A stretch of 64,000 bases of DNA from Margaritifera margaritifera. Taxonomy: Eukaryota; Mollusca; Bivalvia; Unionida; Margaritiferidae. The stretch lies in NCBI GenBank assembly GCA_029931535.1, contig JAQPZY010000962.1, positions 186,001 to 250,000 of the forward strand, in the 5' to 3' direction. The notes under the pieces were generated by a model that worked only from the letters and a program-made list of their open reading frames with translations, was not told the origin of the DNA and did not search any database. Both the position numbers and the translations under genes were made by a program. Of the stretch, positions 50,411 to 63,963 are shown piece after piece. Position 1 is the first letter of the stretch. Every line of letters begins with the position of its first letter.

Positions 50411-53400
50411 TGAAAAAGAAGAGAAACCGTTGACATAGGAAATGGTTTTCGAGAAATTGCAGTCGTAACCTCAAAACTAATGCTATGATTGAGGTCTGAA
50501 CCGGTTAGGCGATTGGCTACTAAACTTTGAATCTATCACCTAAAATATTGGACCTTTTAATTGTTTCTCATGCTATATTGTAAAGAAAATACAGTGAACT
50601 CAACATTTTTCAGAACAAGAATTTATATATGTGAAGGAATTTCATATGCATTATATCATGCTATTATAAATGAGACAAAAACCTAGCACCTATTAATCTC
50701 AACCATATGCAACTTTGTTACAAGTTTATTCCAGTTTTTGAACAAAGGGTCACAGATGTTTTGCTATCAGATGGGAACAAGAAATTTTAAAATTCGAAAA
50801 AATGTCTCTTTATAACCCAATAAAAACTGACTTTGGCCTCAAAGATTATTTTAAATTCTTGTGAAAGGATAAACATAGATCAGCTTAGACAAAACTCCAA
50901 GTGTCCTCTCATAAATTCGGAAATTAATCTGTGAGATATGGAAGCGATAGAATCGATGTAAATGAAACATATTGTATGCAAATTGGTATAATCGATATAA
51001 ATGAAAAATATTGTATGCAAAGTGATATAATCGATATAAATGAAAAATATTGTATGACAACCATAATATTGAAGATGAATATCATTTTATTTCAGTGTGT
51101 CCAGTACAAACTTAATTTGAAAAAGTACATCTGGAATAAACCATCAATGAATAAGTGTATAAATCAATATCGATATAATATTCTAGAAAATGTCAGTACA
51201 GTGAATTAGATAATGGATTTACCTGTCGTGAAACAGTACCATATTCATTTATATTTAAAAAGTAATATAAAATACAGTTTTCAAGAAGAAAATAAAGTAA
51301 TGTAAAATAACAGAATAATGGTATCTATTTACATTGCATAATCTACAAATTTTCATGGGAACTGCTTTCTGTGGAAATTCGACAATATTCGCACCCCTAA
51401 ATTAATGAGAGACAAACGTCTTAATTTGTCCTCTGAAGCACCATTCTATTTTCACAAGGAGTACAATGCTCTGTTGACTCATTCAATCGTCAGATGAGTC
51501 ATTGGGTCAGAATTAAAGTTCAGAATATAAATTATGTTTCTCGGATTTAGCAAATCATAAATAAACAATTTTGTATCATCTCCCATAGATTTTCCACACA
51601 TTTTATAATAAAATCCCTGTCAGTGACTTTGTCGTGGTCTAGATACAAAGTGCCAATATTCAAACTTTTTGTTCTTCTTCATTGCTTTATTGTATCGAAA
51701 GGATTTAGTGAAAGTTAATCATTCTTGGGTTTGTCATTAGTCCTGGAAATTCTGTTTTAAATATATAACCATATTTTCTTGAATCATGATATTAATTTAG
51801 GCTGGGTACATTTCATTAAGTAAACACAACTTGCTGATTGATGAGTGGGAATATGTATGAACTGTTTTCTTTACAATATGTGAAACGCAAATGTTTGCAA
51901 CATTATATCGCCTACCTGTTTTGATTTTCAGTCTTTACTGCATCAAATATCGATCTCTCGAAGAAAAAGTGTCGTTATGTCAGCACCCGAAATCTGAGTT
52001 AGCTTGCATGTTCTCATAATGGTTCGATTTTGCCTGTAGCAACTCTACAATTACCGAATTGCTTTCAGTACTGGTTTTTATCTACTGCATTTGTATTTTT
52101 TAAAGTATGACGGAATAGACCTTGACGTGTGGTATAAATTGATCCAATGCAAACGCGCATTTTTATTGCATAACACTAAATCAATATCCCCACAAAGCAA
52201 AAATAATATACTCCAAACTCAGTGCTTTGAGGCGAAAGAAAATCGTGTATGAAAAGGTGTAAATTGGTGAAACTTAGAGGCCACATGTGTTGTTTTCCAT
52301 GGAGGCCTCTTTGATTATTCCAAACTATCTTTCAAGGTAAATGTAACGAGCAATCTAATTGGGTCAGTTTCTTTCAGATGCATCCAACCAGATACCAGAT
52401 AAGTAGATACTGTTTTGGCTAGCGACATATGCCAATGGTCGGTGTGAAACCAAGTGGATTGACGACCAGTAGCTAGGGAAGATGATACTGTGTTACCAAT
52501 GTCCAAGGCGACTCAAGGCATGTTAAACTTTGAAATCAGCCCATGGATAAAACATATGACGACGAATAAGATTACTTCTCTTCCATATCGTTTACAATAA
52601 AGAGGTCAGAGTGTCTGTCAGTGCAGCTTTGCGCTAAACACGTGTTACAGTGTTGTGTATGTGTACACATTCGCCGTTTGTTGTATTGCGAAGTGTTGTT
52701 CGACTGTAATGCATATATTCTAAAGGCTAATTAACTTTTGTCCCCCTATTACGCCTTCATATTGTGTCCATCCCTTTTCTCTTTGTGCTAGGGAATGTGC
52801 ATGCTTGTAATGGCCTGACAATTAGATACCGAATTGAAGGTTCCACAACGAACACCTTGTAATCCAATTTACTCCATGGTGTAAATCTAGGTGTTACCTT
52901 TAAGTTGTCTTTCCCCGAGCGGAACATTTTTGAAAGAATTGGACCTTTTCGTTGGGTTCATCTCTCTTTTTATATACCTCATTTAAACATAACGTCAGCG
53001 AGAACTAATCTGCAAATCAGATTCTGAGAGCGACTAACCACTATTGTTTTCTGCATGTAAATGCTTAGTGGTTTCTTAAAAGTGTCGCGCATTGTCAAGC
53101 TTCTATAACGTCATCAACGCACTACTTGTGTGTGTGTCAGCCAGTTTAAATTGAAAATTAAAAAATGTAGAACTTTGATTAGTTTTAGAAAATTGGATTA
53201 ATTTCACGTGCGGTTTTATTAGTGGTTCTGCCGAGGCTTCTGCATGACTGTCACGATTCTGGAAAGTAATTTGTAGAATTTTTGCCTTCTGATGTTTGTT
53301 TAATTAGTTTCTTCTGATTTTCAGTCGTTACAGAAATATTTAGGAAATATCAACCATGAAGGGCTAGACGAAACTTTTCTTTTAATAACAGCACGATTTG

Positions 53401-53910
53401 ACGTCATACAGATTTTAGCAACTTATTGGCTTCCTTGTTTATCTGTCAATTTTTGAATAAAAGAGTCGAAAAAGCTCTAATTTTTAAATGACATACATTT
53501 CAGAAGCTTATATCCCTTACAGATCATATACTTGCCAGATAATGACAAATGATACCCTTTCCAGACTATGACAGATGATGTCTTTACTGTAATATATAAA
53601 TAATTAAATATAAAATATATTTTTCATATATATTTCTAAACCACTAACGCACAAAATCCGGGAAGTGGAGTGAAAGATATGTAACACCCAGGGGACAGAT
53701 CGTGATTGCAATTGTTTATCCGCATGAGGCATACAATTGTCATATCTTTAGATGGAATTATGGTGGATCTAACAAAGACATATGAGATTATCGATTAATC
53801 TGTTATCCTTAAACACATTTAGTGAGTCAGTTAGAATTAGTTTCTACGAAATTTTGTTGTCAAGAAATTATTTGAATGTATCACCCTTCAGGGTGTAAGC
53901 ATGAAAGGTA
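50411..53910. other. Long AT-rich region with one minor repeat
   Basis: Three copies of a 39-bp unit (core ATAATCGATATAAATGAAAA) lie at 50943-51060. No gene or other element is recognised. Confidence 0.5.
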
Positions 53911-54042
53911 TTGATAAATTAGCGCTAACATGTGCATATTGTAAATAAATTAGCGCTAACATGTGCATATTGTAAATAAATTAGCGCTAACATGTGCATA
54001 TTGTAAATAAATTAGCGCTAACATGTGCATATTGTAAATAAA
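53911..54042. repeat. 31-bp tandem repeat, about 4 copies
   Basis: Unit TTAGCGCTAACATGTGCATA plus TTGTAAATAAA. Copies are identical. Each unit contains the palindrome TTAGCGCTAA. Confidence 0.96.
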
Positions 54043-54946
54043 AAATAAGCTTAAACTGATTTTATTTGTGTAATATCCGCTTGTTATGTTCTTTTTACAC
54101 ATGAGAAAGGATATATTCCTAGAATTCTATTTGAACAGGTATTAACGTTTAAGTTTCCCCAGAATAATGTAATATGAGAAGATACAACCGAAAATATTAA
54201 ATAATGCTTTGGACGTATTAAGAACTCAATTTTCAAGCTTCACAACTGCACGAATTCTGTAAAGCATGGAGTTATATCCGGCATGGATATTTTTCGTAAT
54301 GAATATTTTACTATTTGACGTATCTATATAGTTACAAAACACCACCTTTATGTAAAAAAAGTCTTACATTTGTTTTTCTTTTTAAAAACTCTACATGTTA
54401 TAAAATAAATTAAATGAAACGTGTTCAGTTGGTAGAGTAATATGAAATATCTGTTTCATATCCTACTTATTAATACATAGGCAAAGTATACCTTTATGTC
54501 TGCAAAACTGTCACCCCTTCAATGTTTACCTAACATCTTCCATTTGCCCAGATGTGTTATGGCTTATGATGCATAAAGAAGTAAAACATTTGATGTATGC
54601 GTGGCATCTCTTTAAAACAATGAAAATATTGCATGTATAAGTTCCAACATTAGACATTTAGGAAGCCGGTCGAGTATTATTGTTTTCTGTGCGCACAGTT
54701 TTTAAGGCCTCCCTGGCTTATGCTTGCTGATTTTCGACACTCTCTAGTCGATATAAAACAAATTAGAGTCATTTTAGAATCTCACCTTATCTTAATGAGC
54801 GTTATGGTGCAATCGTCAGATTCCATTTGTGATCGTAATATGCGAAAACTTCAATTTCTTTATGCTCTCATCTAAATGTATATAAATCTATTCCAGAATA
54901 AGCCTTGAGTGTACAGCTTATGAATTCAACACGCACGGGAAAAGTA
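54043..54946. other. AT-rich spacer, nothing recognised
   Basis: No supported feature. Confidence 0.6.
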
Positions 54947-57900
54947 GGTCCAATCTGACAGTCTCTATCCTCTATGGATCCAATCTTACAGTCTCTATCA
55001 TCTATAGGTCCAATTTACCAGTCTCTATCCTCTATAAGTCCAATCCGACAGTCTCTATCCTCTATAGGTCCAATTTGCCAGTCTCTATCCTCTATAGGGC
55101 CAATCTGACAGTCTCTATTCTCTATAGATCCAAACTGACAGTCTCTATGGGTCCAATCTGACAGTTCCTATCCTCTATAGGTTCAATCTGACAGTCTCTA
55201 TAGGTCCAATCTGACAGTCTCTTTAGGTATAATCTGATAGTCTCTGTAAGTCCAATTGGACATTCTCTATTCTCTATAGGTCCAATCTGACAGTCTCTTT
55301 TCTCTATAGGTCCAATCTGACAGTCTCTGTAGGTCCAATCTGACAGTCTCTATCCTCTATAGATCCAATCTGACAGTCTCTGTTCTCTATAGGTCCAATC
55401 TGACAGTCTCTGTAGGTCCAATCTGACAGTCTCTGTAGGTCCAATCGGACAGTCTCTATCCTCTATAGATCCAATCTGACAGTCTCTGTTCTCTATAGGT
55501 CCAATCTGACAGTCTCTGTAGGTCCAATCTGACAGTCTCTGTAGGTCCAATCGGACAGTCTCTATCCTCTATAGGTCCAATCTGACAGTCTCTGTTCTCT
55601 ATAGGTCCAATCTGACAATCTCTATTCTCTATAGGTCCAATCTGACAGTCTCTGTAGGTCCAATCTGACAGTCTCTGTGAGTCCAGTCTGACAGTCTCTG
55701 TAGGTCCAATCTGACAGTCTCTATCCTCTATAGATCCAATCTGACAGTCTCTATTCTCTATAGGTCCAATTTTACAGTCTCTATCCTCTATAGATCCAAT
55801 CTGACAGTCTCTATTCTCTATGGATCCAATCTGACAGTCTCTATCCTCTATAGATCCAGTCTGACAGTCTCTGTTCTCTATAGGTCCAATCTGACAGTCT
55901 CTATTCTCTATAGATCCAATCTGACAGTCTCTATACTCTATAGGTACAATCTGACAGTCTCTATTCTCTATAGATCCAATCTGACAGTCTCTATCCTCTA
56001 TAGATCCAGTCTGACAGTCTCTGTTCTTTATAGGTCCAATCTGACAGTCTCTATTCTCTATAGATCCAATCTTACAGTCTCTATCATCTATAGGTCCAAT
56101 TTAGCAGTCTCTATCCTCTATAAGTCCAATCCGACAGTTTCTATCCTCTATAGGTCCAATTTGCCAGTTTCTATCCTCTATAGGGCCAATCTGACAGTCT
56201 CTATTCTCTATAGATCCAATCTGACAGTCTCTATGGGTCCAATCTGACAGTTCCTATCCTCTATAGGTCCAATCTGACAGTCTCTATAGGTCCAATCTGA
56301 CAATCTCTGTAAGTCCATTCGGACAGTCTCTGTAGGTCAAATCGGACAGTCTCTATTCTCTATAGGTCCAATCTGACAGTCTCTATTCTCTATAGGTCCA
56401 ATCTGACAGTCTCTGTAGGTCCAATCTGACAGTCTCTGTGAGTCCAGTCTGACAGTCTCTGTAGGTCCAATCTGACAGTCTCTATCCTCTATAGGTCCAA
56501 TCTGACAGTCTCTATTCTCTATAGGTCCAATTTGACAGTCTCTATCCTCTATAGATCCAATCTGACAGTCTCTGTTCTCTATAGGTCCAATCTGACATTC
56601 TCTGTAGGTCCAATCTGACAGTCTCTGTAGGTCCAATCGGACAGTCTCTATTCTCTATAGGTCCAATCTGACAGTCTCTATCCTCTATAGGTCCAATCTG
56701 ACAGTCTCTGTTCTCTATAGGTCCAATCTGACAGTCTCTATTCTCTATAGGTCCAATCTGACAGTCTCTGTAGGTCCAATCTGACAGTCTCTGTGAGTCC
56801 AGTCTGACAGTCTCTGTAGGTCCAATCTGACAGTCTCTATCCTCTATAGATCCAATCTGACAGTCTCTATTCTCTATAGGCCCAATTTTACAGTCTATAT
56901 CCTCTATAGATCCAATCTGACAGTCTCTATTCTCTATAGATCCAATCTGACAGTCTCTATCCTCTATAGATCCAGTCTGACAGTCTCTGTTCTCTATAGG
57001 TCCAATCTGACAGTCTCTATTCTCTATAGATCCAATCTTACAGTCTCTATCATCTATAGGTCCAATTTACCAGTCTCTATCCTCTATAAGTCCAATCCGA
57101 CAGTCTCTATCCTCTATAGGTCCAATTTGCCAGTCTCTATCCTCTATAGGGCCAATCTGACAGTCTCTATTCTCTATAGATCCAATCTGACAGTCTCTAT
57201 GGGTCCAATCTGACAGTTCCTATCCTCTATAGGTCCAATCTGAGAGTCTCTATAGGTCCAATCTGACAGTCTCTGTAGGTCCAATCGGACAATCTCTGTA
57301 GGTCCAATCGGACAGTCTCTGTTCTCTATAGGTCCAATCTGACAGTCTCTATTCTCTATAGGTCCAATCTGACAGTCTCTGTAGGTCCAATCTGACAGTC
57401 TCTGTGAGTCCAGTCTGACAGTCTCTGTAGGTCCAATCTGACAGTCTCTATCCTCTATAGATCCAATCTGACAGTCTCTATTCTCTATAGGTCCAATTTG
57501 ACAGTCTCTATCCTCTATAGATCAAATCTGACAGTCTCTATTCTCTATAGATCCAATCTGACAGTCTCTATCCTCTATAGATCCAGTCTGACAGTCTCTG
57601 TTCTCTATAGGTCCAATCTGACAGTCTCTATTCTCTATAGATCCAATCTTACAGTCTCTATCATCTATAGGTAAAATTTACCAGTCTCTATCCTCTATAA
57701 GTCCAATCCGACAGTCTCTATCCTCTATAGGTCCAATTTGCCAGTCTCTATCCTCTATAGGGCCAATCTGACAGTCTCTATTCTCTATAGATCCAATCTG
57801 ACAGTCTCTATGGGTCCAATCTGACAGTTCCTATCCTCTATAGGTCCAATCTGAGAGTCTCTATAGGTCCAATCTGACAGTCTCTGTAGGTCCAATCGGA

Positions 57901-59122
57901 CAATCTCTGTAGGTCCAATCGGACAGTCTCTGTTCTCTATAGGTCCAATCTGACAGTCTCTATTCTCTATAGGTCCAATCTGACAGTCTCTGTAGGTCCA
58001 ATCTGACAGTCTCTGTGAGTCCAGTCTGACAGTCTCTGTAGGTCCAATCTGACAGTCTCTATCCTCTATAGATCCAATCTGACAGTCTCTATTCTCTATA
58101 GGTCCAATTTGACAGTCTCTGTTCTCTATAGGTCCAATCTGACAGTCTCTGTAGGTCCAATCTGACAGTCTCTGTAGGTCCAATCGGACAGTCTCTATCC
58201 TCTATAGATCCAATCTGACAGTCTCTGTTCTCTATAGGTCCAATCTGACAGTCTCTGTTCTCTATAGGTCCAATCTGACAGTCTCTATTCTCTATAGGTC
58301 CAATCTGACAGTCTCTGTAGGTCCAATCTGACAGTCTCTGTGAGTCCAGTCTGACAGTCTCTGTAGGTCCAATCTGACAGTCTCTATCCTCTATAGATCC
58401 AATCTGACAGTCTCTGTTCTCTATAGGTCCAATCTGACAGTCTCTGTTCTCTATAGGTCCAATCTGACAGTCTCTATTCTCTATAGGTCCAATCTGACAG
58501 TCTCTGTAGGTCCAATCTGACAGTCTCTGTGAGTCCAGTCTGACAGTCTCTGTAGGTCCAATCTGACAGTCTCTATCCTCTATAGATCCAATCTGACAGT
58601 CTCTATTCTCTATAGGTCCAATTTGACAGTCTATATCCTCTATAGATCCAATCTGACAGTCTCTATCCTCTATAGATCCAATCTGACAGTCTCTATCCTC
58701 TATAGATCCAGTCTGACAGTCTCTGTTCTCTATAGGTCCAATCTGACAGTCTCTATTCTCTATAGATCCAATCTGACAGTCTCTATTCTCTATGGATCCA
58801 ATCTGACAGTCTCTATCCTCTATAGATCCAGTCTGACAGTCTCTGTTCTCTATAGGTCCAATCTGACAGTCTCTATTCTCTATAGATCCAATCTGACAGT
58901 CTCTATACTCTATAAGTCCAATCTGACAGTTTCTATTCTCTATAGATCCAATCTGACAGTCTCTATAGATCCAATCTGACAGTCTCTATTCTCTATAGAT
59001 CCAATCTGACAGCCTCTATAGATCCAATCTGACAGTCTCTGTCCTCTATAGATCCAATCTGACAGTCTCTATACTCTATAGGTCAAATCTGAGAGTCTCT
59101 ATAGGTCCAATCTGACAGTCTC
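54947..59122. repeat. 4.2-kb minisatellite of mixed 23- and 30-bp units with higher-order structure
   Basis: The base unit is GGTCCAATCTGACAGTCTCT, followed either by GTA (short, 23 bp) or by ATTCTCTATA / ATCCTCTATA (long, 30 bp). About 140-160 units. Marker units recur in fixed order. For example, a GGGCCAATCTGAC unit followed by a CTATGGGTCC unit and a GACAGTTCCTATCC unit occurs at about 55096, 56182, 57148 and 57759. Large blocks were therefore copied, giving higher-order repeats of about 1086, 966 and 611 bp. Open frames on both strands (up to 132 codons) are by-products. Confidence 0.97.
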
Positions 59123-61102
59123 CTTTTTTTTAAAGGGTTTCCGGTGAACAAACCAGATGTAAGAAATTCTGATGCATTTGTTTATCTATCCTCAAATAAC
59201 CTTAAACTTGTTGCAGTTCATTACTAGAAAAGCAGTGGTCTTGATGAACACGGTGCGTTGGGATACATTTCCATTCTCACCAATAGACTAGGACATTTCG
59301 TGCTGGAAATTATGGAGAGATATAGCGAATAACGCAAAACAACTTTTGCACACTTAAACCGGGAAGATTGCATTGAAGTTAATTTCTCTTTCTTTTCATA
59401 AAGGTTCCACAAGTTTTTATTGATCAATGATTCGCCAAATTTAAAATAAAATAAAAAATTCGGTAGAAAAGCAGACCGACATAATAACGTTTCGAACACT
59501 AAAACTAATAAAATATAGCAATTGATCGATCAAAAATGCATTGGTCATTAAATTAATCATGGTATTATCGTTATTTCTGTTTGTCTGTATTTCGATCGAT
59601 CTATCTATCTGTTTTATATTCTGAAATTTAGATTGTATGATCAGCGTCAAGGCGAAGTAGTTTATATAAGCAAACGTCAGGGATAACAACTACAGTGTCT
59701 TGAGTTTAAGACATGTAATGTCCTACAGGCTATATCTAAGCCCATACTATTTCCTTGAGGGATTTTTAACTGCGTTTCATAACACTTCAGACAGAGTTCT
59801 TGAAACTAAACAAAGTAATCCTATGCTTCTTAATAAAGTAAAATCTTTAAACTTTTGCTAAAATGTCCAATGACAGGTTGACAAGCGAATGAAAGCAATT
59901 TATCCGAAACATTTAACGTGATAATAGCATCCGATTATACTCGGATGTTGCTGAAAATAGGACCCAGAGAAGACTTTACTATGCGTGCGCGAGCAATCTG
60001 ATTAAACTCTGAGCTTCCGACTAAGCTCTAGTGTCTCGATCTGCGAACTTTATATTGCGGGTCATACTAAATGACCTTCCGATCAAACTATTGAATTAAG
60101 GCTTTCGGAATTTACTATAGTGAAATGTTTTGTTTGATACGTAGCGATACCAATAAAAATAGAAGCAATTCTAGAATATCACTGTGGAAAATGGCCTCGC
60201 ATGTAGGGCGACCTGAAGCAAAAAGAGGCATGCCGGTTGGAAAATATATTTATTTTATGCGGCACTATTTCTTTTCCCATTTTAATTTACTTATACCAAA
60301 CTTTGGAGGTAACTTTCCTTAGATATTTATAGATTAACGGAGGTTATATATTTGAAACAGAACTTACCATCATATATATGCTTAAATTTGATTGAACCAT
60401 TCATTCAGCTATTCTTTAAATCCTGTATTTTTATTGGGCGGTAAGAAGTCAGTTGAAAGGTCACCAGAACCTGACACATTATATGATATTGACAGTTCTT
60501 GCTACGGCACGAGAAACGGGATCCGAGTTGGAAGATCTATCTTATTAGATTGGGGAAAGGTGACTCCTTGTAAATGATTTCTGTTAAACAAACGTAAACT
60601 TATGCCAACAAATTGACAGTGGTTGATTACGGGAGCACATCCAATACACCCAAAGAACTGTGAAAGTTTCGTCAAATCCCTGATAGGACTTCTCTGCTTA
60701 TTTTCTAGTCTGTTAATAAAGAATACATTGATTTCCATATACGGAAAAAGGACAATACCGATCAATCTGGATGGGTTTTTACCGAAAATTCCCATAAATA
60801 AAATGTGTGAACTATGTAGAATATATTTCTACTTCCAGATTAAATACTGATTTCAGAGAACGGAGCTTGAAGTCGTTGGTGTTACATCATGTTCAGGAAT
60901 TGTAGGATAAAGCTAAAATCGTTTATAGACAACCAGTGGCTGTGCATATGTTGCCCGAATTTTGTTACATCATATCACTATTTATCTTTCACGCTCAGTA
61001 AAAAGATATAGATAGTAAAGTTTTTAATTGCAAGATAAATTAGAGTAAAGACAATGGATGAAACTAGATCAATTGTTTCTTGGTTTTTACTCGAGAGACA
61101 CA
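59123..61102. other. AT-rich region without a supported gene
   Basis: Open frames at 60392-60577 (+), 60502-60795 (-) and 60623-60850 (+) overlap and have no recognised domain. Nothing else was seen. Confidence 0.4.
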
Positions 61103-61610
61103 ATTATTGCAATACGACGCTTCATTCAGAGTTTTGTAGAGAGAGCAGGCCATAAAATCGTTTATAGAGCAAATGTGTTTTCCTACCGATTACGTTTATT
61201 TGTATTGCCAATCTAACACCAGACAGTCCAGTTAGACGTAATGGTTAGCATGATCCAGTTGTATGTCATCTTATGCGCTTTTGGAAATAACAAAATTATC
61301 CAGTAATTGATCCAACCTGGGATTGATTAAAGCGGATGCTGGCCAACTGTGAAGCGAAAGCCGAAATAAGTGTTTACAATCCAATTCATTTCAGTATATG
61401 CATAAAAGTAATGGAGATATCTCATGGGGCTCTTCAATCTTCAACTGGTGACAGTATCGCCCTATCTATTTCGATTGATATGTACAATAAAAACGTCAAT
61501 GTCCAAAGACCAAACATCCATCATCCCTTGTGAGCTTGTGATGGAAGAATGACAGGCGTGGTGAAAATGGGTCATATTTCAATTCCCTCGTGGTCAGTTT
61601 AAGTTTCTTT
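61103..61610. repeat. Third, partial and diverged copy of the segmental duplication
   Basis: Blocks match copies 1 and 2 in order: ATCGTTTATAGAGCAAATGT (against ATCGTTCATCGAACAAATTT, 41271), GTCCAGTTAGACG (41341), then ATTGATTAAAGCGGATG, GAAATAAGTGTTTACAATCC, TCATGGGGCTCTTCAATCTT (against CCACGGGGCTTTTCAATCTT, 35572) and GGTGAAAATGGGTCATATTT. Similarity fades near 61610. Same orientation. Confidence 0.75.
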
Positions 61611-62845
61611 GGTTATATAGGATAAAGTCGTTTCGCACCATCTCACTGACCTGATTACTATTTCGTCTATGAATAAATATTTATGAGAAAAGAATATATT
61701 AATATATTTTAGCAGAACGAAATTGGTTTTGAACTTACTCTGAATAAGTTCGCGTTGATCTAGCTTCCTCTTTTATAAATATCAATTAAGTTTTCACTGT
61801 AACTTATTGATATTGAATATTTCTAAATTTTTGATTTCCCAAAGGTTCATTTGAAATGCAGGAAAATAAGAGGTAGAAAGGTAACATGATTGTGAACGGA
61901 AAGAAACCAAAAGGTTTCCGAATGGAGAATTTATCTGAGTATCCGGTTTAACAATATTTATTCCAACAAAAACATTCAATATAAAATTCAAAGAATTATT
62001 CCACTTATCATTGACAATCTAGCAACCAGAACATTCCCTTGTATAAGTACATGTAATTGTCCGCAATAGAAAATGTATACATATAACATAATTGAAATTG
62101 AGTGTTGGATCAAGACAAAACGATATGCATGACTAGAGAACTACTTTAAATGAATACAATCGAAAAGCGTGCAAGTTTATACTTGATTCCAAAGAAGATA
62201 TCGGAATACAAATTTTGTCATCGACTATTTGATTAAACTGATAACCGCTTGCTGCAAGATATAAATCAGTGGACTGCTTGAAATATGTTTGTGTTTTCCT
62301 CTTTGGACAGTAGGGAATTGAATCACAATAATAGTGCAAAATTATCATTATGATCTATTGTATCAATTGTATAATTCCCCAATGAAGTATACATGTTACA
62401 GAAAAGAATATAATGAGTTAAAGTTTCAGGATGATCAAACGTACATGTATTTGAATAGGTAATACGATAACACTGGCCTTCTATTTATGCCTTTCTACTT
62501 CTGTCTATACTTCTTTCCTTTCCCATACTTTAGTTGTATCATGTATATTATCGGATAATACCCACTTGATAACACAAATATAACTTCTGCGTACGCCGGA
62601 TGTTAAAATGTGCCACTTGGGGATAAGAATGTTTATCACCCATCATCAATACTTCCTTACTGATAGCAAGTAACCCTTTGGGTCATGACCAGGATCACGG
62701 GATCCGAACCTAATGCTCAGGGTTCCTGTCATTCTAAAACTGAGAACCATGATGGAAGGATCTCTAAGCCAATTTGTGACTTTTCAGAACTTGACATTAG
62801 TTTGATTTGCTAGATATGGATCTGAATATGGGAGTTATTTGTTAG
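61611..62845. other. AT-rich spacer with a possible tRNA-like relic
   Basis: On the minus strand near 62715-62675 GGTTCGGATCCC resembles a Pol III box B, and TTGGCTTAGAGATCC about 60 bp upstream is a weak box A. It may be an old SINE; support is low. Nothing else was seen. Confidence 0.3.
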
Positions 62846-63067
62846 TACCCATATATACTCGTGTAGAAGCCAATATCAACTGCAAACTGCATAGACCCAG
62901 ATCTGCCGTCGCATATCGCGCTTGCAGATCTGGGTCTATGCAGTTTGTATTGACTAATCAGTAGAACTAATAATATAGACCCTGATCTGCCGGCTCATTA
63001 TGCGTCAGCAGATCAGGGTCTATGCTGTTTGCATTTGGACCCGAATTATACGCGAGTATATACGGTA
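62846..63067. mobile_element. Double-hairpin MITE, copy 4, inverted relative to the others
   Basis: Left end TACCCATATATACTCGTGTA; right end reversed TACCGTATATACTCGCGTAT. The hairpin order is swapped: first CATAGACCCAGATCTGCCG / GCAGATCTGGGTCTATG, then TAGACCCTGATCTGCCGG / CAGCAGATCAGGGTCTA. The element therefore sits in the opposite orientation to the 16.2-kb copy. Best-preserved copy. Confidence 0.93.
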
Positions 63068-63881
63068 TGTGTACTCAGGATATTTTCTGGGGGAAAGGAA
63101 ATGAAGTTTCCTTGAATATTAGCAAACACGGATCTAGTTTTGTCCTGGACCTCTCTCCTGATCCAGGTAGCACTGATGCAAAAAACATTTTTCATATCAC
63201 GGAACAGATAACTCCATCAAGATATGAGCTTCATGAAGGCTTGGGGAGGGGGGGGGGGGGCGGAGACAAAAAAGGAGCTCCCAACGGCGCTCACCAAGCC
63301 TATGGGTAATTGTCACCTACCTACTACCCCCTCCCTCGCCCCGAAACTGGGAAAAATGTATGTAAAGGGATAAAAAAAATAAATGCGTGATCAAAACGAA
63401 TTCAATATTTAACATGTACAAAGATAGCTTTTGCAACCAAACTGTACATTACCAAGCGATACATACCATATGACATAGTTTGATGTGTTTTATCAAAAAA
63501 AAAAAAAAAAAAAAAACTCCAGCTATGATGTATCCTATACATAACGTTGTGGTGATTACATGTATAAATTAAAACTACCAATAACATAGATGTCACCACC
63601 TCAGTACTATGAGATAATCATGCAAAGAAATAAACCAAAGATGACAAGAGCCCTTTTACAATAAAAGCAAGCATCTTTAGACCTTCAATAATGCATTCAT
63701 TTTCATATATAATTAAAGTATTGACAAAACGTAACCGAATAAGGAAAATAATATCACGTGTCTATCTTTGATATTAAGACTAAAAATATACAAGGGCGCT
63801 ATCTAACGATCAATAGAAGCACATGAATGATGATATGACATTAGTAGAAGCGATACCATTACGGTCAACTTTTAAAAAATC
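63068..63881. other. Spacer with homopolymer runs
   Basis: A G12 run lies near 63249-63260 and an A22 run at 63495-63516. The frame 63022-63309 starts inside the MITE and has no recognised domain. No gene supported. Confidence 0.5.
63874..63879 (-). terminator. Pol III terminator (T6)
   Basis: On the minus strand six thymidines begin 3 nt after the tRNA discriminator base. Confidence 0.85.
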
Positions 63882-63963
63882 CGCTGCGAACAGGATTCGA
63901 ACCTGCGCGGGCAATGCCCATTGGATTTCAAGTCCAACGCCTTAACCACTCGGCCATCGCAGC
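63882..63963 (-). tRNA. tRNA-Ser (UGA)
   Basis: 82 nt on the minus strand. The acceptor stem GCTGCGA pairs perfectly with TCGCAGC, followed by discriminator G. Box A is TGGCCGAGTGGT; box B is GGTTCGAATCC. The anticodon stem is TTGGA / TCCAA with loop CTTGAAA, anticodon TGA. A long variable arm (GGGCATTGCCC hairpin) is characteristic of tRNA-Ser. No intron. With its T6 terminator it appears functional. It is the only tRNA gene seen apart from SINE heads. Confidence 0.97.

Noticed and set aside
54947..59122. CRISPR-like direct repeats and long open frames (up to 132 codons)
   Set aside because: There are no unique spacers, units vary in length, and the context is eukaryotic. Frames exist only because units lack stops; the array is a minisatellite.
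60392..60850. Overlapping open frames on both strands that could be an exon
   Set aside because: No domain, no consistent splice sites and no frame preference between strands.
62640..62760. Minus-strand tRNA or SINE from box A/B-like motifs
   Set aside because: Box A is weak, no cloverleaf can be drawn and no second copy was seen in the window.
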